From Sphingobacterium sp. BN32 (lineage in GTDB: Bacteria > Bacteroidota > Bacteroidia > Sphingobacteriales > Sphingobacteriaceae), in assembly GCF_030503615.1 (NCBI RefSeq), contig NZ_CP129963.1, positions 3,224,001 through 3,288,000 of the forward strand: a DNA stretch of 64,000 nt. Reading direction: 5' to 3'. A model generated the notes under the pieces. That model worked only from the letters and a program-made list of their open reading frames with translations, was not told where the DNA came from and searched no databases. Below are positions 42,701-51,989 of this stretch, piece by piece. How positions within the stretch are numbered: the stretch's first letter is position 1; each line of letters starts with the position of its first letter. Made by a program: the position numbers and the translations under genes.

Positions 42701-45563
42701 ACCATTAAGATGGAGAGCATTGTTTATGATGGATAATCAGTTAAGCTATCAGGAAATCCCTATCTACGTCAACAGAACGGATAAAACTATTGTAATCAAA
42801 ACTGCAACGTTTAGGGATAAGATTATACCGGGGATGAAAGAGAAATGGAGCTTTACGCTATCATCAAATAACAAAAAGCTAGAAACGGAAATTTTAGCGA
42901 GTATGTATGATGCCTCATTGAATCAATTTGGAGAGCTCCATTATCCATCAGCTTTCCAATTGGCCTATACTTACTATTATAATGACTATGATTACATTCA
43001 GAGCGGTTTTAACATGTTGAATTACCAAATGGGAAGATTTCCTTTAACTACTGCTTTTCCTTCAGTTCACAACCACTTACCTGTAGTCAAAACTTACCAT
43101 TTTTGGGAAAACGACGGGATTCCTTTCCCTAGCGCCATCGTTTTCGAAAATGAAGGTATTGTGGGTCGTGCGCCTGTTGAAGGAAGTATAACGGGATCGA
43201 CAAAGGGAGTAGAAGGTAGAGGTTCTAACAATGTAGCCTTATACGACGAACTACGAAACCCTAACTTACGAAGAGAGGTTGCGGAACAATCAGCACGTAT
43301 GAAAGCCCCTAATGGTGAATTTGGTCCTAAAAAGTTAGAAGATCTCGATCAGGTTAAAGCTCGCACTAATCTACAAGAAACGGCCTTCTTCTACCCTACG
43401 CTATATAGCGATGCGGAAGGCAATGTATCCTTTGCATTCGACTCTCCGGAAGCATTGACCCAATGGAAGCTCCTATTGTTTGCACATGGTAAGAATTTAG
43501 AGGCTGGTACAGCTAGCTTCTATGCACAGACGCAGAAAGAACTGATGGTTCGTCCGAATCTTCCGCGCTATTTCCGCGAAGGTGATGAAATGACCATCAA
43601 AGCGCAAGTTCAGAATCTATCGGATAAGCAGCAAGATGGGCAGGCGAAGATCCAGTTGATCAACCCGGTCGACAACAGCGATGTGACGACAGCATTCTTG
43701 CAGGAGGATGCGACGAAGTCTTTCGTGTTGGCGAAAAAGAATAACCAAATTGTAGAATGGCGGATTAAAGTTCCGGCAAATTACCCAACCATTCAGGTGA
43801 AAATAGTAGCTGCATCGGCTGAGTTCTCCGATGGAGAGATTCAAGAGTTGGCTGTATTGCCAAACAAAGTCTTGATCTTGGAGAGCGAGAAGGTCGTACT
43901 TAAAGCCAATGAGGCGAAAGAATTTAAGCTGGAGAGCGCTGCGAAAGAGAACTTGATGGCGAAGGTACAGGTGCAGAGCAATCCGATCTTGGAGATTATA
44001 TCCGCACTAGATTATTTGAACCATTACCCATATGAATGTACAGAACAGAGCAGCAGCCGCTGGTTTGGGTTGAAGATGGTGCAGTATATTGGCAATCATT
44101 ATCCGGCCATTGCTGACTATTTCAAAGAAATCAAAGCGAAAGAAACGAAGAGCAGACTGGAGGAGAATGCGAGTCTGAATGAGCTGAAAATGCAGGAGAT
44201 GCCTTGGCTTCGCGATATTCAGGGCGATGAGAAAAAGTTGCAGGCTATTGCGGATCTATTCAATTCGAATATAAATGCTGAGTTGCAGCAACTGGAAAGT
44301 AAATTGGCGAATGCACAATTGGCTAATGGGGCTTTCCCTTGGTTCGAGGGAGGGAACTCGAATACCTATATCTCTATCCGTATTTTAGAGGTATTCGGTA
44401 AAGTTCTTTATCTTGATAAATCACTGATCAATGCGCCGATTCAAGATCAGATGAAGCGATTGACCAATTATTTAGATGTGGATACCAATATTTATAAGGA
44501 AAAAGCGTCGGCTGAACTTGCCTTGGACTATCTGTATGCACGTCATTTCTGGAATGGTTATTTTAAGCTTTCTAAGGCGACTTCTGATAAATTGAATAAG
44601 AAGATTGCGACGGCACCAATGATTACGGCTGAAGGCCCGGCAGGCTTGGCGGCGAAGGCTTGGATTGTTAACCAACTGTATGGTTCTGGCAAAGAAGCGA
44701 ACGAGTTGAAGAACAGAATACAGCAGGAGGCGATTTTCGACAAGGACAAAGGGACCTATTGGCCATCGAATGAGCGCTATAATAGCATCAGTTTGCAGAC
44801 CTATTTGGTGGAAGCTTTTAAGAGCTATGACCCGAGCAAACTGATGGATATTACACAATGGTTATATTATAAGAAAGAGGCTAACTCCTGGAGAAGCACC
44901 TGGATGACCGTTGATGCGATTTACGCCTTACTGTATGCGAACAATCCGAAGGACTTTGCCATGGAGAATACGGTGAATGTTTTGGTCGATGGAAAAACTG
45001 CGGATATGAACAGTGCTGTTCTGGGACAGGTCAGCAAGACGTTTAACATTTCGGAATTAGCGTCGAACAAAACTATTCAGATTACCAATAACAACGATAG
45101 AACGATTTATGGTGCTGTTTATCATCAATACTTTTTGCCTGTGGAACAGGTCAAGGCGAATACGAATGAGCTACGCGTGAGCAAACAATATTTGGTAGAG
45201 CGCAACGGCAAATGGGTAGAAACGAAAGAAGCGAAGCTGGGAGAGCGCATCAAGGTTAAGATTACGGTAGTTAATGATAAACCTTTGCAATATGTGCATC
45301 TGAAAGACAGCCGACCTGCTGGTGTGGAGCCTGTTTACAGACCTTCGGGATATCAATGGCGCGGAAGTTTCTACTTCACGTTGAAGGATGCCTCGACAAA
45401 CTACTTCTTCGATTACCTGCCAAAAGGAACTCGAGAATATGAGTATGAAGTTAAAGCCAATAATATTGGTTTGTTCAATTCGGGCTTAAGTACCATAGAA
45501 TGCATGTATGACCCGACCGTGAATGCAAGATCGGAGAATATAAAGCTTACCATTGTTGAATAG
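39771..45563 (+). CDS. alpha-2-macroglobulin family protein (thioester type)
   Basis: A 1930-residue exported protein; start taken at MKRLYSLVLML (39771), which gives a clean signal peptide (cleaved after ALLWG), whereas the frame opens 75 bases earlier. Domains in rough order: helical N-terminal part (about 20-320), MG1/MG2-like beta sandwiches (DRAMYRPGQEVQFKAIVYN near 570), a bait-like segment, the alpha-2-macroglobulin domain (LYSDAEGNVSFAFDSPEALTQWKLLLFAHG near 1215), and the thioester domain with YPYECTEQSSSRW, where Cys1423 and the Gln form the internal thioester. Such proteins trap attacking proteases by covalent bonding. No lipobox, so likely periplasmic or secreted. No penicillin-binding protein 1C gene is adjacent, unlike in E. 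coli. Repeat B lies upstream and a terminator downstream. Confidence 0.93.
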   Translation: MKRLYSLVLMLIPALLWGQTKQETSSIMNKWKEVDRLISIKNYEQTKPLLADIKAYALKHQDDPMFVKAFLAESNVYRINNEEEKFFELGQAHFEKSIAASKSTLVKSVLTNFYAQYLQSMLYLNYSEPKNVFLKKSRKERMLFIDSLYASSLKNKERLTQENLSKWAAIFADKENISLSPTMYHYLAYFYISFLNSSDAPNPKLKAQLVEDLLQQSRALKSADAISYLLYLQLDRSKFTTLKKQADAYYKLIESNKSDYNAYLYFELASAYESGRKYTEALQIIKKAKEEYPKSKWINSVKNLENEILRPQIGISHKKFEPSEWYTPFKLNFKNLENLYIRVYKAPYSPKDLTDYQVNRDSLSQLVSVNSTVVYEDQLDLKAWNDFNEHSTIYKINPLPFGKYILLYSNNAEFKDDGILSKVVSTSIQISDLDISNVQMLSTYEVRKMQALLLNKKTGLPYANKELAFYDIVDKQAKLFKQLKTDKNGLIDYSTKGSVNTMRLKDYVFYIPEENQFIDIHSLQYGRDGFEENKDAEEENSKTWATILTDRAMYRPGQEVQFKAIVYNNNPRKGHTLENMKVEVSLLDANRQIVDSIKLTTNAFGSVHGKLNIPTSTLNGHFMIRIGTKDEDFGKQYVRVEEYKRPTFKVTLDTNKETYSKKDTAVFKGNAAMLSGAPLIDAEVKYKVQVNTYQRRYRQFEIADTSTFTDEHGNFEFKIPLMDTALAELTNFTLSYTVDVANQTGEMQSISAAYTYADKPWNLAIEVPSPTVEGKWKEIKINSTNPNNQFLPMKGTVKIYKTTDPDKVISDKFIQYFNEVERLVLSYADYERYFPHYFDKKVLNKEVRQELVATYDFNTADTNLVRIDSQLFTKGIYRIVASSKPDADSIKAERTIFVIDEDTKTHSDKTFFTVYTDKPVYNTGDKVTIHVESKKQDAKNVVLLSLSGDKMRTPIHLALKDGKASYSFTLDENALLVPLRWRALFMMDNQLSYQEIPIYVNRTDKTIVIKTATFRDKIIPGMKEKWSFTLSSNNKKLETEILASMYDASLNQFGELHYPSAFQLAYTYYYNDYDYIQSGFNMLNYQMGRFPLTTAFPSVHNHLPVVKTYHFWENDGIPFPSAIVFENEGIVGRAPVEGSITGSTKGVEGRGSNNVALYDELRNPNLRREVAEQSARMKAPNGEFGPKKLEDLDQVKARTNLQETAFFYPTLYSDAEGNVSFAFDSPEALTQWKLLLFAHGKNLEAGTASFYAQTQKELMVRPNLPRYFREGDEMTIKAQVQNLSDKQQDGQAKIQLINPVDNSDVTTAFLQEDATKSFVLAKKNNQIVEWRIKVPANYPTIQVKIVAASAEFSDGEIQELAVLPNKVLILESEKVVLKANEAKEFKLESAAKENLMAKVQVQSNPILEIISALDYLNHYPYECTEQSSSRWFGLKMVQYIGNHYPAIADYFKEIKAKETKSRLEENASLNELKMQEMPWLRDIQGDEKKLQAIADLFNSNINAELQQLESKLANAQLANGAFPWFEGGNSNTYISIRILEVFGKVLYLDKSLINAPIQDQMKRLTNYLDVDTNIYKEKASAELALDYLYARHFWNGYFKLSKATSDKLNKKIATAPMITAEGPAGLAAKAWIVNQLYGSGKEANELKNRIQQEAIFDKDKGTYWPSNERYNSISLQTYLVEAFKSYDPSKLMDITQWLYYKKEANSWRSTWMTVDAIYALLYANNPKDFAMENTVNVLVDGKTADMNSAVLGQVSKTFNISELASNKTIQITNNNDRTIYGAVYHQYFLPVEQVKANTNELRVSKQYLVERNGKWVETKEAKLGERIKVKITVVNDKPLQYVHLKDSRPAGVEPVYRPSGYQWRGSFYFTLKDASTNYFFDYLPKGTREYEYEVKANNIGLFNSGLSTIECMYDPTVNARSENIKLTIVE

Positions 45564-45574
45564 CATATAACAGC

Positions 45575-45609
45575 AAAGGCCGCCCGTTAGGGTGGCCTTT
45601 ACTTTTTAT
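45575..45609 (+). terminator. terminator after alpha-2-macroglobulin gene
   Basis: AAAGGCCGCCC pairs with GGGTGGCCTTT (one G-T wobble) around GTTA, followed by ACTTTTTATTT. It is 12 bases after the stop. Confidence 0.85.
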
Positions 45610-45680
45610 TTGTATGTGTTTGATGCAATAGCGATCGTAGAAGCTATTTCCACCAGTGATGGGTTGCCAAGAAGAAAGTA

Positions 45681-47921
45681 TTATTGAATTTCTTTATTGA
45701 CTTCCTTCATCACAATTACCTTTTCCTTCAGCTCTTGTTTTTGCTTTTTAGCCTGTTCGGCAATATGATGTCCTCCCAAGATTGGAGCGATCACCAAGCC
45801 TACCAGACAGGTTAATTTAATCAAGATATTCATGGATGGTCCAGAAGTATCTTTAAATGGATCTCCTACGGTATCTCCGGTTACTGCGGCTTTATGCGCA
45901 TCAGAACCTTTGAAGGTCATCTCGCCATTGATCATGACGCCGGCTTCGAAGGATTTCTTAGCGTTGTCCCACGCACCACCAGCGTTGTTTTGGAAGATAG
46001 CCCATAATACCCCTGATACCGCAACCCCGGCCATATAAGCTCCCAAGGCCTCTGCCCCCATCACAAAACCTACGATAATAGGTGTGATAATCGTGATAGC
46101 GCCTGGCAACATCATTTCACGCAATGCGGCTTTGGTCGAGATATCTACACATTTACCGTATTCCGGTTGTCCTGTGCCTTCTAGGATTCCTGGAATTTCA
46201 CGGAACTGACGTCTAACTTCGTTTACCATATCCATCGCAGCTTTACCTACCGATTGCATAGCAAGCGCAGAGAAAACTACTGGTATCATCCCGCCAATAA
46301 ACAATGCGGCTAATACGTCAGCTTTAAAGATATTGATACCGTCGATTCCTGTGAAGGTGACATAGGCTGCGAAAAGCGCTAATGCGGTCAACGCCGCTGA
46401 TGCAATTGCGAATCCCTTTCCTACGGCTGCCGTCGTATTACCTACGGAGTCTAACACGTCGGTTCGCTGACGCACTTCCTTCGGAAGTTCACTCATCTCC
46501 GCAATACCTCCAGCATTATCTGCAATCGGACCGAAAGCATCAATTGCTAACTGCATTGCCGTCGTTGCCATCATTGCTGACGCAGCGATTGCTACGCCAT
46601 AGAAACCTGCTAATTCGTAGGATCCCCAGATCGCTAATGCAAATAATAATACCGAAGAGAAGGTAGACTTCATCCCTGTCGCCAAACCAGCGATGATATT
46701 AGTAGCTGCACCGGTAGATGAGTTCTGAACGATATTTAAGACTGGCTTTTTACCCAATCCTGTATAATACTCAGTGAAAGATGAGATCAACCCTCCTACG
46801 GCAAGTCCAACGATAGTCGAGTAGAATACATTCATCCTTGCGATCTCTTTATAGCCTTCTCCAAAAAACTTCATGTGGATAGTCTCTGGGAGCATGTATT
46901 GAATAAGGAAGAAACAAGCGATTACCGTTAAAATAATCGATGCCCAGTTTCCTGTATTCAATGCTCTTTGCACCTGTGCTTCTTTGGCATCATTGCTACT
47001 GACCTTTACTAAAAAGGTCCCAATGATAGAGGCAAGAATACCCACACCGGCAATAACAATCGGTAGAAGAATAGGTCCCATACCATTAAAGGCATCCGTA
47101 TAAGCAGTGCCTGTAGCCTCCGACATATCCTTGATGATGTAATTACCAAGCACCATGGAAGCGAGCACCGTCGCAACGTATGACCCGAACAGATCGGCTC
47201 CCATACCTGCAACATCCCCGACATTATCTCCAACGTTATCCGCAATCGTAGCCGGATTACGAGGATCATCTTCCGGGATGCCGGCTTCTACTTTACCTAC
47301 TAAATCTGCACCCACGTCGGCTGCTTTGGTGTAAATACCACCACCAACACGTGCGAATAAAGCAATGGATTCAGCTCCCAGCGAGAAACCCGCTAGGGCT
47401 TCCAATACGACGGTCATCTCATTATAAAAAGTCGAAGTATTGGTAACAAACATTTTAAGGAACAAAAGAAAAAAGATACTAAGACCTAATACGGCCAATC
47501 CGGCAACACCAAGGCCCATAACAGTTCCACCAGTAAACGACACTTTCAAGGCCTGTGGCAAAGAAGTACGAGCCGCCTGCGTGGTTCGCACGTTAGCTTT
47601 TGTCGCTATACGCATACCTATATTTCCGGCTAACGCTGAGAAAAAGGCTCCAAAGATAAAAGCAACGACAATAATCCAATGTGTTGTCTCTACCAATGTT
47701 GATACGACGAATAAAGCGACAGAGGCAATTACTACGAAAATTAAAAGAATGCGGTACTCCGCTTTTAAGAAGGCCATCGCGCCCTCTTGGATACTTTTGG
47801 AAATGAATTGCATTCGGCTTTCTCCCGCATCCTGCTTCCCAACCCAACTCGCTTTCGAAAGCATAAACAGTAACCCCAAAACAGCGAGCACTGCAGGTAG
47901 ATAAATGATAAATTGTTCCAT
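45681..47921 (-). CDS. hppA: membrane-bound ion-pumping pyrophosphatase, K+-dependent type
   Basis: A 746-residue integral membrane protein with about sixteen helices that couples PPi hydrolysis to Na+ and/or H+ export. The substrate-binding motif [21 protein letters not shown] is near residue 227, and the second acidic cluster [13 protein letters not shown] near 470. [20 protein letters not shown], with Ala rather than Lys at the diagnostic position, places it in the K+-dependent group, which is often Na+-pumping. It has its own unit between the alpha-2-macroglobulin and recQ genes. Together with two soluble pyrophosphatases at 24 kb, the cell has three routes for PPi. Confidence 0.95.
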   Translation of the reverse strand: MEQFIIYLPAVLAVLGLLFMLSKASWVGKQDAGESRMQFISKSIQEGAMAFLKAEYRILLIFVVIASVALFVVSTLVETTHWIIVVAFIFGAFFSALAGNIGMRIATKANVRTTQAARTSLPQALKVSFTGGTVMGLGVAGLAVLGLSIFFLLFLKMFVTNTSTFYNEMTVVLEALAGFSLGAESIALFARVGGGIYTKAADVGADLVGKVEAGIPEDDPRNPATIADNVGDNVGDVAGMGADLFGSYVATVLASMVLGNYIIKDMSEATGTAYTDAFNGMGPILLPIVIAGVGILASIIGTFLVKVSSNDAKEAQVQRALNTGNWASIILTVIACFFLIQYMLPETIHMKFFGEGYKEIARMNVFYSTIVGLAVGGLISSFTEYYTGLGKKPVLNIVQNSSTGAATNIIAGLATGMKSTFSSVLLFALAIWGSYELAGFYGVAIAASAMMATTAMQLAIDAFGPIADNAGGIAEMSELPKEVRQRTDVLDSVGNTTAAVGKGFAIASAALTALALFAAYVTFTGIDGINIFKADVLAALFIGGMIPVVFSALAMQSVGKAAMDMVNEVRRQFREIPGILEGTGQPEYGKCVDISTKAALREMMLPGAITIITPIIVGFVMGAEALGAYMAGVAVSGVLWAIFQNNAGGAWDNAKKSFEAGVMINGEMTFKGSDAHKAAVTGDTVGDPFKDTSGPSMNILIKLTCLVGLVIAPILGGHHIAEQAKKQKQELKEKVIVMKEVNKEIQ

Positions 47922-48041
47922 ATAAAGTCTATTTGGTTTACTTTAAAGGTATCATTTTTTTTACATCAAAAAAAATGCGCTAAAGTACATTTTTATATGA
48001 TATTTAGACAGTTAAGCAAATGTAGAAGCTATAGCCTAGGT

Positions 48042-49943
48042 TTAGAAGACAGGCCAGGAATATAGGTTTTCTTTCAATAGCACCTGCTCTGTATCCAGCA
48101 ATTCGCGAAGTACTTCCAAACGTCGATCCTCTTTCCCAATTGTCAGTGTGTCCATCAGCTCATGTAGCGTCATTGCTCGAGAAAGCAATACCTGTTGAAT
48201 CTCCTGTTCAATTTTCCTACGTTCATTCTTACGAAAATCTCTGGTCACACATAGGTCACATACGCCGCAAGGCTCATTTGTGTCCTCTCCGAAATACTGC
48301 TGCAGGGCTATGCTACGACAATCTTTGGTATCCAGATAATGGTAAATTGCCTTCACTTGCTCTTGCTTAAAAGCCTTGCGAGTCGCAATAAATTGCATAT
48401 CGATATATAAATTCTTATAATCAACTCTTGCTTGTAGGAATTGCAATTGCGGTTTATCAGTCTTTGCGAGATAAGTTCCCATCTCATATTGCTGCATCAT
48501 TTTAAGCATATGGATGACCTCATCAACGGACTTCCCGATTTTACGCGCCAGTTCGAATTCATTGATGGGAACAAAGTAGTCAAACACTCCGCCGTAAAGT
48601 CTCAATATGGCCTTCACAAGGTTATCATATGCCACACTGCTTACTTGAAACTTATAGAGCTCCTGAAAGCCTACCTCGAACTTAAAACGAGCAGGGATAT
48701 AGACCGCTTCTGACAAACTTAGCCACTTATCACGTTCTAAAAACTTCAGCGCACTAAGCGTCTTTGCTAACTCTAGCTTATATTTCTTTGCAAACTCGAC
48801 AACATCAAAATCAAATGTCAAGCCTTGTCCCGCGCCTATAGCGATCTGGAAATGATTGCATAAGTAATGGTAGCATTGTTGAATGAAAGCAAAATCTGGA
48901 AAGCTAGATTCGACGTTTTCCCAAAGGTCATCTCGATCGGCTTGCTGATAGAGCAAGACCGGATAGGCTTTCTTTTCATCTCTTCCCGCCCGTCCGGCTT
49001 CTTGATAATAAGCTTCTAAGGAATCTGGAAGATCAAGATGGATAACAAATCGTACATCGGCTTTATCGATCCCCATCCCGAAAGCATTAGTAGCAACAAT
49101 AACTCTCGTGTGGTTCTTTGTCCAATCCTCCTGCTTCTTATTTCGAACTGCCATTTCCAGTCCAGCATGATAAAAGTCTGCCGGGACGCCATGATTAAGT
49201 AAATAGCGAGCAACCTCTTGTGTTTCGCGCCTATTCCTCACATAAACGATTCCCGTTCCTCCCATCTTCTTGATGACGCGCAACATCCTTCCCATCTTAT
49301 TCTCTTCGTCGAAAACCATATAGCCTAGGTTTCCTCTCCTAAAACTTTTCGAGAGCACATTCTCTTCTTTAAAGCCTAGCTTTTCTTGGATATCTGTAAC
49401 CACCCTCGGGGTAGCGGTTGCAGTCAAAGCTAAGAAAGGAACATTGCTATGCAGTTCGCGCAGCTTGATTAGCTCCAGATAAGAAGGTCGAAAGTCGTAT
49501 CCCCATTGAGAAATACAATGGGCTTCGTCGATGGCAAAGAGATTCACTTTCATATGGCGAATCCGTTCCTGTACTAAATCCGAGTAGAGGCGTTCTGGTG
49601 CAAGATATAAGAATTTGATATTACCAAAGATGCAATTGTCGAGTGCGATATCAACCTCTCTTGCTGACATCCCGGAGAATATGGCGATAGCAGGGATATT
49701 TCTTTTGCGGAGATTCTCCACCTGATCTTTCATCAGCGCAATCAAAGGGCTGATTACGATGCAAATTCCACTTTTCAACATACTAGGAACCTGAAAGCAA
49801 AGGGATTTTCCCCCTCCGGTAGGCATCAAAGCAAGCGTATCCTTTCCTAACAGTACCTCATGGATAATCTCTTCCTGTAAAGGTCGAAACTTCTCATATC
49901 CCCAGTATTGTTTTAATATAGAAAGGCTCGTTTGTTCCATCAT
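48042..49943 (-). CDS. recQ: RecQ-family ATP-dependent DNA helicase
   Basis: A 633-residue helicase. Walker A is PTGGGKSLCFQVP (near residue 42), the DEAH box is DEAHCISQWGYDFRP (near 137), motif VI is YYQEAGRAGRDEKKA, and the zinc-binding RQC cysteines are in DCRSIALQQYF...EPCGVCDLC (near 545-570). RecQ unwinds DNA 3'-5' in recombination and repair. The C-terminus continues as a winged-helix-like tail without a clear HRDC domain. Its ATG abuts the comEC stop codon (adjacent bases), so it is in the same operon as comEC and the HhH/barrel gene. Confidence 0.94.
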   Translation of the reverse strand: MMEQTSLSILKQYWGYEKFRPLQEEIIHEVLLGKDTLALMPTGGGKSLCFQVPSMLKSGICIVISPLIALMKDQVENLRKRNIPAIAIFSGMSAREVDIALDNCIFGNIKFLYLAPERLYSDLVQERIRHMKVNLFAIDEAHCISQWGYDFRPSYLELIKLRELHSNVPFLALTATATPRVVTDIQEKLGFKEENVLSKSFRRGNLGYMVFDEENKMGRMLRVIKKMGGTGIVYVRNRRETQEVARYLLNHGVPADFYHAGLEMAVRNKKQEDWTKNHTRVIVATNAFGMGIDKADVRFVIHLDLPDSLEAYYQEAGRAGRDEKKAYPVLLYQQADRDDLWENVESSFPDFAFIQQCYHYLCNHFQIAIGAGQGLTFDFDVVEFAKKYKLELAKTLSALKFLERDKWLSLSEAVYIPARFKFEVGFQELYKFQVSSVAYDNLVKAILRLYGGVFDYFVPINEFELARKIGKSVDEVIHMLKMMQQYEMGTYLAKTDKPQLQFLQARVDYKNLYIDMQFIATRKAFKQEQVKAIYHYLDTKDCRSIALQQYFGEDTNEPCGVCDLCVTRDFRKNERRKIEQEIQQVLLSRAMTLHELMDTLTIGKEDRRLEVLRELLDTEQVLLKENLYSWPVF

Positions 49944-51989
49944 TTATATGTCCCAAACATACGCAAAATTCTCTTTCAAAATGTAGTAGCGACGCCCAAG
50001 AGCATCTAATTCCGTCGTCTTTTCGTTAATAAATGACCAAGAATTGCTTCCATCCAGAATGATAACACTTTGCGTATTAGTATTCGTCGGTGCGATGTTG
50101 TTTCGTAATAGAACGAAGGCGGCATCCGTCGTGCAAGCTTTATTACAGATGGCTATCATCTCCACTCCTTCTTTGAGGATAACGCGGTTACTATCCTTAG
50201 GCAACTTCACAAAAATTACCTCCTGAAGGGCTGAAAACCTCGTGAGATCATTATGGATACTAAACTGTAAGTTCTTCTGCGACAATGAATCTGCGGAGCT
50301 ATAGACATATACTGCCGACCTTTCAATCATGGCAATAGCGAATTCTCTTCCCAGCTGATAGAATCGTAATCCTTCATACGACTTGAGCACTACTTCCTTT
50401 CTAAACTCATAGGCGATGAACAGAAATAAGCTTAGAACACTAACCCACAACACGCGCTTTTCTTTAAATCGAAATGCTATCAGGAGGCCAAGCAATATGA
50501 TATGCATCAGAACCATTTCTTGCCAACTCCAATAAATGCCTTGAATAGACGAGCATGGTAAAGCCTCGACCTGCTGAAGCGCGATATAACTATAGGCTAA
50601 AGTCTTTTGGAGTATTATCCCGACAAGTTCATTAACAACATCAACAGGACATAACATCAATATTATACCGCCTATCATAATAATACTAGACGGTATGGCC
50701 ATAATGAAATTCCCAAGTAAGAAGTAAGTCGGAAACTGATGAAAATAGAATAAAGCCAAACTGGTCGTACTCACCTGTGCGGCAATACTCATATAAATCA
50801 TATCTAGGGTCTGCCTTATGCCAAACTTATAGGAATAATACATCCGCTGCAGGATCGGCATGACGGTCATAATTCCGAACACCGCTAAATATGATAATTG
50901 AAACCCCATATCCAACAACATTAACGGATTGATGCATAGTAGAATTAAAGCAGAACCTGCCAAAGAGTTCAAACCAATCAGATCTCGTTTGAGACTTAAA
51001 GAAAGCAGATATAGACTGAACATAAGCGTTGCGCGCAGAACAGCAGGCCCCAGCCCACAACAAACAGCGAATAGCCAGATGCAAGCCAACGAAATCCAGA
51101 TACTCAGAAGCCTAGTCCGTCGAACGAAGCGTAGAGGAGATAACAGAAATGTTATCACAGCGCATACGATTGCTACATGCATGCCGGATACACTCAAGAT
51201 GTGAATAGTACCCGTCTTTGAGAAGGTCTGCATTAGTTCAGCGCTGAGTTCTGCTCGGTATCCGAAGGTAATTGCCGATGCCAATGCGGCATAACTTTGT
51301 TCGGGGATATACTGATGAAAGCGATCGTTTAATAACTGTCTATTATTTTCAATCAATAGCGGTAAATAATTCTCTTTATTTCTAACAATTGTTCGAAAAG
51401 ATTTAGCAGTAAACCAAATCTGATATTGGATCGCCTGACTTTTCAAGTAAGCCGAATAATCGAAAGCATGAGGATTTCGCGCCGGAGTGGTCTGCGTTAT
51501 TTTTCCGCGAATCAGTAGCGTATCGCCCAGACCAAAAGATACCGACAGGCTGCTATCTTTCCACAACAGCCCCTGGACTAATACCTCTTGATTCAACTCT
51601 TTAAACTCCTTAGCCTCCTGTCGTCCCATTACTTTTAAGGTCATCCGATAAATCTTATCCCGCTCCACGGGCGATTCATCTATTAGAGCCACCCACACAT
51701 GTTCTGAATCGCGAAGATCTTCATCCAAGGCCGGAAGGCAATTCACAGTCAACTGTATTCCAAACATTAGAAAACAAAGGAATAGATAAGCAGAAACCAC
51801 AAAGCTTTTCACCCTGTTCCTTACGATAAATAGAATTGGCAAAAGGCCAGCGAGGTATATAAATCCATAATGAACAACAACTTGTTCAATAGGTAGGAAA
51901 TAAGCGATCGCTATTCCCAAACAGAAAGGAACAAGCGCTTTAATACAGGGCGCTTTTGAAACATTCAGTTTAAAATCATACGTACTCAC
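49944..51989 (-). CDS. comEC: ComEC/Rec2-family competence channel protein
   Basis: A 681-residue polytopic protein. N-terminal helices and a DUF4131 beta domain (about 90-200, including NPHAFDYSAYLKSQAIQYQ) are followed by the Competence transmembrane domain with GTIHILSVSGMHVAIV (near 255), GLGPAVLRATLMF (near 307) and LLDMGFQLSYLAVFGI (near 357). ComEC forms the inner-membrane channel for single-stranded DNA entry in natural transformation. The C-terminal 170 residues lack the HxHxDH metal motif of the nuclease-like domain found in many longer ComEC proteins. It overlaps the upstream HhH/barrel pseudogene by four bases (ATGA) and is directly followed by recQ. Confidence 0.92.
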   Translation of the reverse strand: MSTYDFKLNVSKAPCIKALVPFCLGIAIAYFLPIEQVVVHYGFIYLAGLLPILFIVRNRVKSFVVSAYLFLCFLMFGIQLTVNCLPALDEDLRDSEHVWVALIDESPVERDKIYRMTLKVMGRQEAKEFKELNQEVLVQGLLWKDSSLSVSFGLGDTLLIRGKITQTTPARNPHAFDYSAYLKSQAIQYQIWFTAKSFRTIVRNKENYLPLLIENNRQLLNDRFHQYIPEQSYAALASAITFGYRAELSAELMQTFSKTGTIHILSVSGMHVAIVCAVITFLLSPLRFVRRTRLLSIWISLACIWLFAVCCGLGPAVLRATLMFSLYLLSLSLKRDLIGLNSLAGSALILLCINPLMLLDMGFQLSYLAVFGIMTVMPILQRMYYSYKFGIRQTLDMIYMSIAAQVSTTSLALFYFHQFPTYFLLGNFIMAIPSSIIMIGGIILMLCPVDVVNELVGIILQKTLAYSYIALQQVEALPCSSIQGIYWSWQEMVLMHIILLGLLIAFRFKEKRVLWVSVLSLFLFIAYEFRKEVVLKSYEGLRFYQLGREFAIAMIERSAVYVYSSADSLSQKNLQFSIHNDLTRFSALQEVIFVKLPKDSNRVILKEGVEMIAICNKACTTDAAFVLLRNNIAPTNTNTQSVIILDGSNSWSFINEKTTELDALGRRYYILKENFAYVWDI

